A program made the translations under genes and the position numbers. Shown here one piece after another: positions 45,459 through 58,419 of a stretch of 64,000 bases of DNA (positions within the stretch are counted from its first letter, which is position 1; each line of letters opens with the position of its first letter). Source of the stretch: Isoetes taiwanensis (lineage: Eukaryota > Streptophyta > Lycopodiopsida > Isoetales > Isoetaceae); contig JAJEKV010000063.1 in the NCBI GenBank assembly GCA_021234155.1, positions 5,976,830 to 6,040,829 on the forward strand. Reading direction: 5' to 3'. Below the pieces are notes generated by a model. It was given only the letters and a program-made list of their open reading frames with translations. It had not been told where the DNA came from and ran no database searches.

Positions 45459-46010
45459 TGTGGTTGTAGTATCATTATTTATTAGATCTTTAAGTTCATT
45501 CATATGGTTGTAGTATCATTATTTATTAGACCTTTAAGTTGATTCTTGGGTTAAAATTAGTGATTGTTAAACATATCGTAAACTATAGTCATCATCTTCT
45601 TGAGCCAAAGTTGCTTATAAGATATGCATAAACATCAACATGAATATTATTGAGAAATTACTTGTAATGACGATTGACTTTTGAGATAAAGTTGCTTATA
45701 AGATGGGCATAAATACCAAGATGAACATTATTGAGAAATTACTCATAACAATTGATTGACAAGCAAGGATGACGTATATGCAAGTAGGATGGTTCATAGA
45801 CTAAGATGAAATGTAAGTTATGGTGGGGGAGCAATCTATTCTTTCGACAATGTTGGATCCATGTAGCATAGCATATGGGTTTGATATCAGCCTTATACAC
45901 ACGTTATAAATATTGTTGAATACTTGCAATGGTGATTGATTGCTAGCGACTATATCCAAGTAGGATGGTTCATAAATTGCATTGTCGAGCAATCTATTCA
46001 TTTGAAAATT
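45459..46010. repeat. Three consecutive short tandem duplications
   Basis: First, a 41-bp unit (ATGGTTGTAGTATCATTATT...) at 45462 and 45503. Second, a unit of about 85 bp around AAGTTGCTTATAAGAT and ATTATTGAGAAATTACT (about 45607 and 45691). Third, AAGTAGGATGGTTCATA with GAGCAATCTATTC at 45782 and 45958. All are diverged, so this stretch grew by repeated local duplication. Confidence 0.65.
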
Positions 46011-46434
46011 AAATCAAAATTTAGATTGAACAACAAAATAGAATGACACTATTGAATTGCCACACCTTTTAACTAATAGATTGTTAAATATAAAATGGAC
46101 TAATTGTGAAGTTCATCCTTTAATCTGCTCAACATATGTGCGGACTTTGGTCTCTCTTGAATGTTTTTTTATTGCAAGAATGCACAAAAGTCTTCTATCA
46201 TCTTTTTGGAGCATAGTAACTATGTGTAACGCGGCTTCTCCGCTACAAATGCAGATTCCCAAATTTGAACATACTTGTGGTCGTGGCTTCCGTAACGCCC
46301 TGCTCCATAATTATCAGGTTGTATCCGATGCGCACGGTAACTTTCAAGTGTTTTAGCGTGCCGTGCAGGTACGGCGTAAGACGCATGTAATAAAAAATGC
46401 ATTGTTTTTGTGTCAAATTTTGGTAGTTTTCAAC

Positions 46435-46535
46435 ACAAGTACGATAAGTATTTTATAAGTATGGTACGTATTTTATAGGTATTTTAAAGGTATTGTAAGT
46501 ATTTTATAGGTACGATATGTATTTTATAGGTACGG
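46435..46535. repeat. GTATTTTATAGGTA minisatellite
   Basis: About six imperfect copies of (TAC)GTATTTTATAGGTAC with A/T substitutions. Confidence 0.65.
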
Positions 46536-49500
46536 TAACAACACTTTTTTTAACGCACTTTCGCTTTTTTTTTCGACGTTAAAAACTCGAGGTAATGCTA
46601 ATTTAGGTATGATAATAAAATACTTACAAGCATCGCATGGTCTGATAACTGTGAAGCACGTAACAACACTGATAATTATGGTGTAATTATGGCCTCACTG
46701 CAAAGTGGTAATTGAGTCTCGAACTTGTTCTAGCAAACATGTGTAAATATAGTTGTTCTAGATTCCAGTTCATTAGACAACCTATGTTGTGCATAAATTA
46801 AATGCATACACACCTGGTTTTACCACTTTAATCTTCAATACAAAACTGTAATCCTCGTATCTATTTGGTGGTGTATATTCCAATGCAACAACTTGAAAAC
46901 TTACAGTTACGCACTCAGACTAGCTGTACTTCATGCTATAGTCACATTCAGAAACCCCCAAGCTTCACATGGCTCTTCTTGTACCAATGTGGACCCGTCT
47001 CAATCTCAATAATCCTTAATGTCAGATGACCGCTTATTCCTATTTCAAGATCCACATGCGAACTTGATGCTAAAATCCTTGATGCCGAGGGGTCGTTGAC
47101 GCTCTACATCTGTGCTAGACTACTTCTCAGCATTAGCTAATGGATTCAAAGTATAAACGTTACGGAACGTTGTATTCCTCATGGGAAGATGGTTTCGAGG
47201 TAAGTTTTGCATTATAGAAGATGTTAGTATCTTTCCTTGATCAGTAACGTATATAGGTATTGAAGCTACATCAATGACAGTCAGGCTCGTAACTTCCTCC
47301 ACATGTTTGTATTGTGATCATGATCTTCACCAATGAGTTAGCTACTTCGGCATGGTTAGGTTGTATGGGCAACCTCGACAAGGGCTAAGAGTATGATCTA
47401 GGCACATGTTTAATAAATATTGTTTGAACTTCACATGTCATGGTCTTTGCATTGCTCATCAAGTTGTCTTGGTATTTGATTATGTCTATTGGAACCTCCT
47501 GGTCGGGCTTTCTAGGTTGATTGGCCTAGGTTGCTCCCGCATGCTCATGTTTATCCGCGGATTCTCTCGTGGTTCTTGTGCTCTGTGACACCGGGCGTAG
47601 TTCTCCTGGCAGTGGATTGCTACGTCGGCCAACTCTTGTGAAACCCCATGGTAAGAGGTCCTCCAGTGCCGACGCGGGTGAGAGGGTAGAGATCCAGGTT
47701 CACCCCACCACCGCTGTGGCTTGGAATGTAGGCTGGCCGGGCAACATGTCGCCAACGTGGCCCCTGTATGTAGGTCGGCTGAGCTACCCATTGTCCCGCA
47801 GTTTGTTTATGATGGTTTGATACTCTGGTTATGTTCTTTGCTCTTGATGTTCATGATGTTTTCTTTATTGTCATAGTCTAGCTGCAAAAACCATAGGTTC
47901 TTGTGTCTTTGAATTGTTATGTTTGCTATCCAAGATTCGAGTATTTCCATGCATGCAGAGGCGCAGGGGATCCCCACTTAGTCACAACAGGACTAACCCG
48001 GTGAGTGCATGTGCGCTGAAAGCAAGGCGATGGCACCCATTTGTTGTGGCTCATCATGGATGGGCTTAGAAGCTTCTAGGATTGAGTTGCTAACATAGAT
48101 GCCGTAACCATTGAGAATATGGATTCTTTGGATGTTAATGTTATTTGATTATATTGAGATATCAAGTATTTGCTCATTGAGTTTTGAGGTGCAATTTAGT
48201 CGGGTGGTAAGAGGAAGATTCAATTCTTCACCATATTCAATTGTTTGTCATACCAACCTAGAATTAGCGTAGTATTGACAAGATCCCCGAAGTTGCCTAG
48301 AGGGTCAACTCGGCAGGCTCGTTACGATTGATGGTATCCTTAGAGGGATAACCAATATCTAGAGGTGGTTGAAGATGCCAAGGCAAGCAAATTTTGACGA
48401 TGTTGAAGGTAAGGTCTTTCTTGTGGCATGTTCAAGAAGATGATAGCAATTGTAAGATGGTGCTGGTAAGATTGGAATATGATCGTGGTAGAGTAAATTG
48501 CTACACGAGCTGAAGTTTTGAGTTGAGTTGAGCTATGCTTGATCCGAGATTTGAATCAAGAAATGCTAGGTAAATCTATCCGCGACCCATGAGGACATGG
48601 GTTAATTTTTTAGAAGGGGAGACCAGAACGTCCTGGCCACCTAATGGGTCAATATACCTATTTATGTATGTATATACATATTCATGGCATATATGCAGCA
48701 TGAGATTAGGGTTTTATATCTTTGGAGAAAGGATTGTTGCAGAGCATGAAGGTAGGGAGCAATGCGGGCAGTTTTGGAGCCCGAAATGAAGCATCATATC
48801 TCGGCGACCCGAGATCTTTTCAGGTGATTTTTCTTTTGTTGGAAAGGTCTTCAAGTAAGCTTTCCGGAATGGGTCTGATCAGGCCGAAACTCATCCGTAT
48901 GCAAAAGTTATGACAGAAATTGTGATGCTGAGTCAGAATTGACTGCACTATGTATGTTCTTCTGCAGTTTAATTCTTGGAGCTAGATGACGATCTTTGGA
49001 GGCACAATCAATTGCAAGGGGCCCAGAGGTCTATCCGTGAAGAAATTCTCAGGTAGGGTTTTGCTTTTGATCAATTGAGGTGTGCTATGAGCTGCCATGA
49101 TTATCCGCATTACATGATTTTGCATGCAAATATGATAGATTATGAATTTGTTGGAGACTCATAAGGCTAGAGAAGAAAATCAATGATTGGAAACATCCCT
49201 GTAAGGCTGATTTTAAGTCAAGAATGGCTGAATATTACATGAAGAGCACCGATTCAGCATGGAAACTTTAAAAAAAGGCAGAATTAGATTGGATCTGGTA
49301 ATGCCGTGAAATCCATTGAAACCACCTAGGCAAAAATAGTAAACAACTTGTATAAACGTTGTTTCATGGATATGCTAGTGACATGACCCAAAATACGAGA
49401 CTAAAGATGAGAAGGACCATTTTTCTCCTTACTTGAGTGCAGAAACTATTTTTTGGATCACGCCGATGGAGTTGCTTTGTTTGCTAGGAAAATAATGTGA

Positions 49501-49930
49501 AAAGACAAAATTTGTACAATATTAGCTACTCGTGTCCCTTTCTTCAAATCACATGCAAAGCACAATAATATTACAGTACATGCAAAACAATGACAAATAG
49601 TCTAAGATGTAATCCAAACAATAATAAATCCTTGTTGAGCAATAATAAGTATTAGATGTTAACAACAGAATCCTTTTAAATGCAAACATGTAAGAAATTT
49701 TTTTGAATCTAAGCACATACCTAGGAAAAGCCCATAATGCTCATTTGCCCTTTCTAAAGTCCATGATGCGATCTTTGTCACTTAAAAGTAAACGGCCTTG
49801 TCGGTTCTATAGCAATTAGAAGTTAAAGTCGAATCACAACATTGTAACTATGAATAAATGAAAATAACTGTGATAGAATGGGAGTGACTATAACATTAGA
49901 AATAGTAATCTAAATTCATTGAGCACAGAA
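46536..49930. other. Repeat-like region, no gene recognised
   Basis: Contains a GC-rich block at 47520-47780 whose ORFs on both strands resemble nothing known, and LTR-like sequence around 48800-49090 (a stretch with GGAATGGGTCTGATCAGGCC and CCGTATGCAAAAGTTATGAC). It could be an old LTR or leader of a gypsy element, but no paired copy was found in the window. Confidence 0.3.
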
Positions 49931-49941
49931 TTTTTTTTTTT
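49931..49941 (-). other. L1 poly(A) tail (T run on +)
   Basis: Eleven T on the plus strand at the downstream limit of the minus-strand LINE. Confidence 0.55.
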
Positions 49942-50429
49942 AATTGAAGGCTTATAAGTATATTTATATAAGTATAGGTACAAAACTACTTTTTATAGGG
50001 GAGTATAACCCTTAGAGTTTTTGGTTTAAGATGATCATCAAAAGAGAAGCTCAGTTCAGAAGTGGGATATTTACTATCTAGAAGTGAGATTTCAGGTTCA
50101 AGTTTCCTGATTTACGGCCTCTGCCTCTGACCATAGCTGAGAGAGTACAAAAAATACACAGACAGGATTCCGCCATTGTCATATTGAATCTCCCCTTGTT
50201 GTCTTCGGCTTCACAGATCATACCCCTTCGAGCATCAGGGTTTTGATCACAGCAGCATCCGCAAACGCACGGCTCGTTATGCCCTTCCAGATCCGGTGGT
50301 CCAAAGACCTTAATCCATTCCTGGCTCGCGTGCTCGTCCATTCTCTTCCACTTAAGCCTGCGCAGCAGCATGAATATAATCCCTGCATAGCACCAAAACA
50401 TAATAAGAATCATTGTTATAAGAATTAAC

Positions 50430-50733
50430 CTGCAGCAATTATCCATTTGATGTCATATTCAATCTGTCTGATAACTGCATCCAGGTGGATAATTTCATCA
50501 TTGAATATGAAATCATTCCTTCCTTTCCAAATTCTCCACAGGATGATATAAATCCTCCAGTCGTTAGGTTGATTCGGCACGAAAAAAACTGTAGAACTCA
50601 AAGAAATAAGATCAATGCCAGTGATATTTGAGGCTAACTCTAAAACCCACTCTGACCACAAGCAGGTTCTAAAGAGATGATTCTCATCCTCCTTTTGTGA
50701 CAGACATCTAGGGCATATATCCGAGTCTGCCAT
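50430..50733 (-). pseudogene. L1 C-terminal zinc-binding region
   Basis: The frame reads MADSDICPRCLSQKEDENHL then FRTCLWSEWVWEL-like FRTCLWSEWVLEL and WRIYIILWRIWKGRNDFIFN. C-x2-C...H-x4-C followed by W...W..RN is the zf-RVT pattern found after the reverse transcriptase in plant LINEs. Confidence 0.8.
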
Positions 50734-51699
50734 CTGGATTTTGTATCTTTACGCTTTATTTGTTAATGCCTTGTGCCACGGCTGCCACATGAAGGATTTG
50801 ACCTTAGGAGGGATAGGCTAGACCACATGAATTTAAGATTCTTAGTGCATCTTTCCTTCCCTATTTGCCATTTATTATGCATGGTCATGGGCTGATCCTT
50901 CATCAGAAATCTGTAAGCTGCTTTAACTTTGAATTCTACCTTCCCCTTTGGTTCCGATTATCATTGTCATACATCCAATTCCTTGAATAAGCATGGTGCA
51001 TATATTGTTGTAGAGCTTCACGGTTCCATCTTCTTCCTCTGACAAAGACTCTAATTCTCGGAAGGGAATAATTCCGATCATCAAACAAATCGATCGTGCA
51101 AATGCCTTTGGATTTCCATTTTGCCTTTTCTTTCGTGAAAAATGGCATGCCAAACACAAAGAAGAGTTGTTAGTGATAAGAGCTGGATTCCAAAAATTGA
51201 TTGATTCATAGACTGACCCTTCCTTCCACATAAACATCCCTTTTACCCCATTCCAAGCCCTAATCCATTTCTTGGCAAGCGGGTGTGGAGTTGGGAACCG
51301 AGAAAGGGAAGTAAATAGAATGGGGGAGACTTATTCTTAGGTTCCTCCATCCATATGAAGTGCATTTACCCAGGTAATGTCTGATAATAATTGACACCGG
51401 GTGATTAATCTTGTTATGTGACCTTGTAGAAGTATTTGGTGCTAAAGCTACTCCCCATTCTCTATGTTGATCACTCCCAACCCCCATACTTAACATTACA
51501 ACATTCCTTCATGGCCACAGGAGTCCAACACCTCTTGTTTTGGCCAGAGGAAATAAATCTGCCAATAATACTCTGAAGTTTGGAAGATACTTTTTTAGGC
51601 GCCAGGATTACTGAAGATTGATAGACATGGGATGAGGAAATCACAAAGTTTGCAATAATGGCTCGGCCTGCCCCCGAGATGTACTTAGAATTAAGATTG

Positions 51700-53200
51700 T
51701 CCACTTTTTTCTCAAACTTCTCAATAATATCATTCCGGATATCAGAGGGGCTACCTTTTTAGGACCATGGGAATGCCTAGGATTTTAGACCTAAATGGTA
51801 GGTAGAATATACTTACATCCCATAAGAGCAGCCGCTTGCTCCCCCTTTACCCCGATCCTTGGCGACAATTTTTACTTCATTGGATTTATCTTGCATCCCG
51901 AGGCTTCCCCAAACTCCTCCAAGATGGCCTGAGTGTTGATTAAAGATCTATTGTCCATAGATACCAGCAAGAATGTGTCATCTGCAGAAAATGTCCTGTT
52001 CAATATCGATCCAGCTCCCCATTGTCCGGGAGGGTTAGCCCTTGGATCAAGTTAGTTGTTTTGGCTTGCTCCAAATTTTACTATGGAGGCTTTCCATGAT
52101 TATAAGAAAAAAGGAAAAGGAGCGGTGGGCAACCTTGTTTTACCCCCTTTCAAAGGGAAAGAAAGGGCCACATTCCCATTAATTAAGACGAGGATCCGGA
52201 ATTGGAAAGAATAGCCTTGAAGAGAAGAATTACCTCATTTGAAAAAGCCTAAGGCATTGCAGCATTTAAAAAGAAAATTCCAACCATCGAGTCGAAAAGC
52301 CTTGGTGATGTCCAATTTGATAAGAGCAATATCCCGATTTGAATCTTTGGCCCGGTTAAGACCCAAGATTGCAAAGTGACCACATTATCTAGGATAAATC
52401 GTCCTTCGTAGGCCACTGGGATGTGCTAATTATCCCGTCTAAGATCAACTTCAATCTCCCGCAATGCATTCGAGATTAACTTATAAATGACATTTGAAAG
52501 CTTAGATAGGCCTGTAGTCCAGAAGGTAGATGGCGTATCTATCTTGGGATGAGAGTAATGAGGCTGGTATTTATTCTTGCATCCAAGCACTTGATTCCCT
52601 GAATTCATTGGCCGGCAAGTAATATCTTCCCCTATAAAGGCCACACCTTGATAAAAAATTCCACGTGGAGCCCATCGGGGACCGGCTTTGCCTTTTTCCA
52701 TTTCTTTGCAATTAGATAAAGTGGGCTTCCTCAATACCGATTTTTATTCGGACTTACTCTTCTTTGCAAGTTAATGAAACCATCCATAAGAACATCGCCG
52801 GCAGATCCTTATTAGTCCCCATAATATTTTTGAAGTGATTCATGGGTCGCAATTTTAATCGATTCTCATCATTGATATCCTCATCACATGCCTTAATCTG
52901 AATATGTGATTCCTTTTAACCCCGCTTTAGCTTTTGACGAAGAAGAACTTAGAACTTCCTCTTTCGGCTTCCTTGATCTCCCTCGACCTTTGCCTTGAGT
53001 CTCCAACCTTTTCCGCAATTTTAATCTCCCTCCTTTTCTATTTTCGCCGGATTTCATCCTTATCCTCATCCGGTTTGCGAGATCTCTCTCTTGGGTTGGA
53101 GATGGGAGTTCTTCTCCGAGGTGCAACGGCCTTTCCCATACCTTAAGCCAATTCTTAATCGCCTTTGGCTACCTTTTAACCCACCAAGTACATCCAACCC
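51700..53200 (-). pseudogene. L1 reverse transcriptase domain
   Basis: Broken frames show IALIKLDITKAF and WNFL (motif A, near 52310), QGCPPLLFLFFLIIMESLHS with a missing base (motif B, near 52130) and FSADDTFLLVSMDNRSLINT followed by EEFGEASGCKIN (motif C, near 51980, catalytic ADD intact). These are the plant L1 patterns. Stops and indels between the motifs make it nonfunctional. Confidence 0.75.
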
Positions 53201-53230
53201 GGTTTTTCCGAGGGGCCTAGGATACCTTAG

Positions 53231-54039
53231 TCAACACTCATCAAATCTAAGAATAAACTCATCATGATCCAAAAGACTAGTATTGAGCTTAAAGTATGTC
53301 CTCCTACTTTTGATGGAGTCTTTAGCCATAATCCTGAGCTGCTGGGGGAAGTGATCCGAAAGAGTGTAGCCTTCTAAATTGTTCACCCTGTTACTATGAT
53401 TCCATAAGTTTTCGGAAAGATAAAACCTGTCATGTAAACATAAGGTATGATCCACCCTTTTGTCAGTCCAGCTATAAGAATCAACTTTGGTCCTAGCCAG
53501 AGTAAGATTGTTCCCCTCAATCAGGTTTGACCAAGCTTCCTTTTCCTGCTTACCTAAAGGCCTATAATTCTTATTTTTCATAAAGCTGTTAGTAACCATA
53601 TTAATATCCCCTCCTAAAATGCACTCGTCAAACTCCAAATTGTCCAAACTATTCTTAATCTTTTTCCAAATCTCTACCCTATCCCCAGGATTATTATAGG
53701 CATAGATATTAACCAAAGCAATCCTAATTTTAAAAATAGTACATAAAAGGATCTGTCATTTCTCCCATTGATCATATAAGTATTAGACAAATTCAAGCAA
53801 TTATTCCAAGCAATTGCAATCCCAGCAGAGGAGTCATTGGTTGGGATAGACCATATACTAAAATTAGGGGGAAGAGTTCTACTGATTATATCCCTATGAT
53901 TAAGGTCATGAATCTTGTGCTCTGAATAATAAACAAAATATGGGATTGAGGGGTGAAGACAAACTCTAAGCCTATCCCTTTTAATGATACTATTGGAGTC
54001 CACGAGGTTCCAAGTTATGCACCTAATATCTCTATCCAT
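53231..54039 (-). pseudogene. L1 endonuclease (APE-like) domain
   Basis: The first frame starts MDRDIRCITWNLVDSNSIIK, then SEHKIHD at the position of the metal-binding Glu, and SAGIAIAWNN. After a frame change near 53700 it continues LVNIYAYNNPGDRVEIWKKI, LGGDINMV (metal-binding GDxN), DSYSWTDKRVDHTLCLHDRF and TLSDHFPQQL, where SDH supplies the catalytic histidine. The domain nicks target DNA for LINE insertion. Key residues survive despite the frameshift. Confidence 0.85.
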
Positions 54040-54219
54040 TAAAATTTATATTTACCCTCTTGCTTTCGATCTTGAATGGTTTGTTTCACGGGACTAACTT
54101 CATTTGGGGGACCAATAGGGATTTTTTTGCCCTCTGCCCCCTCCTTTTTATCAACCAAGCTCCAGCTTTATCCTCTAAATCCATTATCTCTTCAAATTCT
54201 GCATACCTCTTCCCCTTGC

Positions 54220-55750
54220 TTATTTTGATAAGGATCGGTTTCTGAGCATGGTGAACACAAAGTTCCATGTGTCAATTCTTACCGACAAGTTAGCATTTTT
54301 GATCAGAAGGACCATTTTGTCCTTGAGCTCAATCTTTGGGGTCTCGATTGATATACGGTCCTCAATCTTGGACAGAGTAGTCTGATTCTCATTTTGATTC
54401 TGCTCAGCATTAATAGGTTTAGAAATATTCTCGTGCAGATCCTTCCTAACCTCACTATTATTTATTTTTGGAATCCAAGCCTGCTTAATATTCTTCTGTT
54501 GATGATTCTCCTTGACCATTGGAACCAAGACAGGCCATTTGGAGTAAGAGATCGTGATTTCCATATACTCATTCTCCCGACTCTGGTTTTATACTTTTGC
54601 TCCAATCGAATTTATTATTTTGAGATACACACAGCCGGGTAATTGGTTTGAGGGATATTAATCTCAATTACATCCCTAGAGATTCGAAAAAGAATCGTCC
54701 GGTGAGATCTAGTCAAAAAGCAGAGGGGAAGGTTAGGAAAGGAAATCGGGTAGAAGTGCCGATATCCTTATGGACCACCGGTATAAGCTAGGCCGCTTCA
54801 TCATATAAAAAGGCATTAGCAATCATATCTAATTTTCTTCTAAGAATGTAGCTAACACACACCTCGTCCCCACACAATTTGGAAAGTTTGTTTGTCAACT
54901 TAGGATCGAGAGAATAGGGATGTGTTGAGACTTGGTGATCCATATCTTAACTTCTTCACGAGGAAGGGGCATTTTACTTGCTGAAGTGGATTAAAAATAT
55001 GGCTTTCTGGAAAAAGGTTAATTTGCGAAGAGTGCGGTACACCAAATAAATCAATAAAGTCCTCCCTACTAGCATTACGACGGACAGAGTGAAGTTGAAA
55101 CAAGGAATTTCTTTTCATTAAAATATTCTTATAGGAAGGAGGAAGCCAAACCTTTAGCTTTTTGTGGTTCTTTTCTTTTGGAATGGTGTTGGTTATTTTG
55201 CTTTCTCCACCCGTTTTCGTTATATTCCGGGGCCATCTTGACTTCCTCATAGTTCTCTTGATCCACGAGGAGTTAACCTCCGCGCGGATTGAAGAAACCA
55301 TTAGAGTCTTTAATCTTGCAAGTTTTGACCAATTTCTTGCTCCTAGGCATTAGACTTCAAAAGGATGTCGAAGCTCACCAATGCGTGATAGCCAGACCCT
55401 ACTCCTAAATGACTTCTGTGTCTCTCAACAACGTGATCTTCGCCTCTTCCATCTCCTAATGGCTTTGATACTTGCCCAGCTTTTGGGTCCCAAATGATGA
55501 TCAAGTTTTTGACCTTTGCCAACATTTCATCCATAACGTTCGAAGGTACTGTTTTTCAAAGCTGGGCAAATCGTTTGTTATGGCCTTGTTTTCATTGGTG
55601 AGCTTGTATAAGGAAGGTGTTATCCATTTCTTGTACGCAACCATAAGGTGTTCCAAACCCGATCTCACGTCATTACTTCCCTTAGTCCATGTAAATCTTC
55701 CTTGATGTTTCTTGCCTTTTCTTTGCGCATACGATCCCCACCTCTTCATG
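54220..55750 (-). pseudogene. L1 ORF1 region
   Basis: Several broken minus-strand frames, for example WLPPSYKNILMKRNSLFQLH, INLFPESHIFNPLQQVKCPF and a later basic stretch near 54480. Position upstream of the endonuclease marks it as ORF1, the RNA-binding protein. I see no intact zinc knuckle or RRM. Frames change near 54900 and 55340. Confidence 0.45.
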
Positions 55751-56180
55751 CGACCCCACTCTGAGAATCTTTCACTTTACGTTGATCAGGATTATCTTAA
55801 ACCCCGATATAATTCCTTTAAAATACTCGGGCTTTATAAGGTACGCTATCCAGCGAGAAAATTTTGATTCATTCGTCATCCTCCTTACTGGCCCGATTTT
55901 AGAACTCCGGCGATATTCATCTTGAGCGAAGCCAGCGAGGAGGATAAGGCTGAACCGCACGATTGAACTCTCAGGGTCCCAAAGATGTGCGTTACCCAAT
56001 TCCTCCGGGCTGGCACCTTGATTCTCCTTCGCGGAAATAAGCGCCAATGATGGCCTTCCCCTCCCAGGAAAACGGGGATATGGAAAGGCGACTGTTTCCC
56101 TCGAAGATCGAGGAACACGGAATGCTAGAAAGACCCTACTTCGGCGGGGACCCTAGAGTCGACCGCGGGGGCTGAAGAAA

Positions 56181-58300
56181 TCTAAACTAATTTACTGCAA
56201 GGAGCCTCCCACCCTTGCGTCTAAGTCCCACAGATACCAGGATGGATGGAGATCAAAGAAACTGCCCAGTAGCGATCGGTTCAACTCAAATTCCAAGGGC
56301 ACTCATCACGTGGGAACAGATTCCGTTCATCTGTTCCCAAGAAAGGTCTAAGTTGTTGGCTGACCACTCTTGGGAACCAGTGCTGTCGAAATAACCAAAG
56401 GATACGAGGGAAGAAAAAATTAAACCCCAACCTCTGAAGCCTGCTCTAGATGCAGACTAAATGGTATCTAATTAAATTTTCGCGGGTTCCTAAAGTCTTG
56501 GTTTCCTCGAGGATGTTTACAATTCCCAACCCACGGAAGCGACTTCAAAACCTCATCACTCGGGTTGGGAAGATCACTTGAAGCGAGCCTTTCTGAAAAC
56601 AACAATCATCTTCCTCCTATCTTTAGCAGAAATCACATTTTCCCTCGAGATTACATATATACTAACAGAAATGCAAAGCAGCGCCTCTACTTTTGATTAT
56701 ATTATATGTTTGTTTTCAAATTATACAAATTATATATCGGAAGATTTTGGGCCGGCTCTTCCTAATCCTCATTTGTAGAGAGGAATAGAAAGTTAAACCA
56801 AAGAGGTTGCCGGAAATCGATAAGCTCAACCCTCATTTATAAGAATTACCAATAGCATAAGGGATATACTGCTTAATTTTTCTTTCGGTTAGTCTTTCCT
56901 TTTTAGAGTAAAGTGGATAAGGAATGTTGACATTTCTTCTTTGATCCGGTTTAGTCTGCCTGTGGATTGATTGAAATCGAACTGCACATATTATTGAAGT
57001 TTAATAGTATTGAAGGGACAATTGGAAGAATCTAAAACGTTGCAGCAATGCAAAAAAAAAAAAGCGGATGACTTTTCTAGAATCTAATTAAACTTCTTGC
57101 ATTATGGTTTTATGATGCGGAAAAAAAAACAGCATAAATTGAATGGGAAAAAAAGAACACAAGATGACTTGTTCTGTCTACATTTAATGTACGTAAGAGA
57201 GCCGTTAGAGTATCATCTAACCCGGGAATGTGAAGCTTCGTATTTGTATAATAAGGGTTGCTGGGTACTTCCACTACATCATCTAGGTTTGGAGAAGATT
57301 AAAGTTAAGCAGTAGAAAAAGCCGGATGCTCTTTGCAATATATCAATCAAGAAATGGGAGACTAGAAAACACATGTTTACAAGTTCGTTCTTGAAAGCAA
57401 TCTGAAAAATGAAGTTTGAAGTGATCTTGAAATATATATCGGCGGTTTTTATACTTATTTTGAAGAAGACCGGTCATTATGCGAGAACCTATGGATCGAC
57501 AAGCGTGTTTGATGAGAAAAAAAATCATTGAAACATTAAAAAACATGAGAAAAGGTAGTGATGATGAAGAATCATGGCAAGAAAGCGATAATCAAACTTG
57601 AGGAAAAAAAAACCGAGCTGAGCCCAGCCGGAGCAAAGGCACCAGCGGCTTGCAAACATAACCCAAGAGCGGAAGATCAAGAACTTTGAACCCTTACATT
57701 CCAACAGCCCGTGCCTTCAAAACCTAAAGGAAAAATACCACACTATCCGCCCTCATCTGCATGTAAAAAAAGGCGCTATTGATATATTATTTCTAGAAAG
57801 AGGTTTAAGTAATACATACAGCAAACAAAGTCCAGATCAAACATGCAAAAGATGAATCCCTCGATTCCCCATGCACTGCCTACTTGCCATTTGTGCTTCT
57901 AGCGATTGGAAGATCAAAGAAAGCTTTTAGCTAGTTATACACCGGAAACAGAAGAAAATAAGGAAAAGAAGAAGGATGCCATGTTTGCAAACCTATCAAC
58001 TATCTGAGGGTCAGATCTGTAAACTCTATTCTTCAAAGGAATGTCTAATGTATCATACGGTACTTCCCTAGTTCCGCCCATCTCCCCATTCTCGACCACC
58101 TATGGCTCTTGGTGGTGCGTATTGTTGGTTCGTCAGGTATATGGACGTCTAGGTTTAAAAAACCCTAACCAGTCCGATTATTTGCTTATATACGGTTCAA
58201 CATGTAGGTGAAATGTAGCGTTCGAGGAATATCCGCCGCCATCGAGATACATTCACGGACCGTCACCGCCTACAAAGTCTACCTAGGTAGCCTTGTGCCT
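56181..58300. other. Intergenic, one hairpin, no gene recognised
   Basis: TGGGAACAG and CTGTTCCCA (56311-56339) form a 9-bp perfect stem with an 11-base loop. ORFs of 60-72 codons (for example 57097-57315) are unrecognised. Around 58090-58200 there is a GTTTAAAAAACCCTAACC stretch, with a telo-box-like AACCCTAA, perhaps of LTR origin. Confidence 0.35.
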
Positions 58301-58352
58301 CAATGGCAAAAGGGTGCACATCTAAAGTTAATTGTTTTAACTTAGATAACCT

Positions 58353-58411
58353 TAGGATAAGGCCATTTCCACATGGCCTTATCCTATTAGACAACATACA
58401 TGGCCTTATCC
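58353..58411. repeat. 14-bp perfect stem hairpin plus third copy
   Basis: TAGGATAAGGCCAT (58353-58366), TTCCAC loop, ATGGCCTTATCCTA (58373-58386). A further CATGGCCTTATCC lies at 58399-58411. No gene ends nearby that would make it a terminator; it could be the remains of a small inverted-repeat element. Confidence 0.8.
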
Positions 58412-58419
58412 CAAAGTGG

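Larger units (their letters stand above)
49931..56180 (-). mobile_element. L1-type LINE, about 6 kb, inactive
   Basis: Read on the minus strand from about 56.1 kb: an ORF1 region (55750-54220), endonuclease (54039-53231), reverse transcriptase (about 52.4-51.7 kb), a zinc-finger or RNase H-like C-terminal region (50733-50430) and an A-tail (T run at 49931-49941). This is the standard plant L1 order. Frames are broken at many places. The 5' end is uncertain, and I could not confirm a target-site duplication. It is a different family from LINE-A because it ends in poly(A) and its motifs differ. Confidence 0.78.

Noticed and set aside
56150-56166. CTAGAGTCGACC resembling a cloning-vector polylinker
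   Set aside because: Only about 11 bases match and the flanks are not vector sequence; chance similarity.
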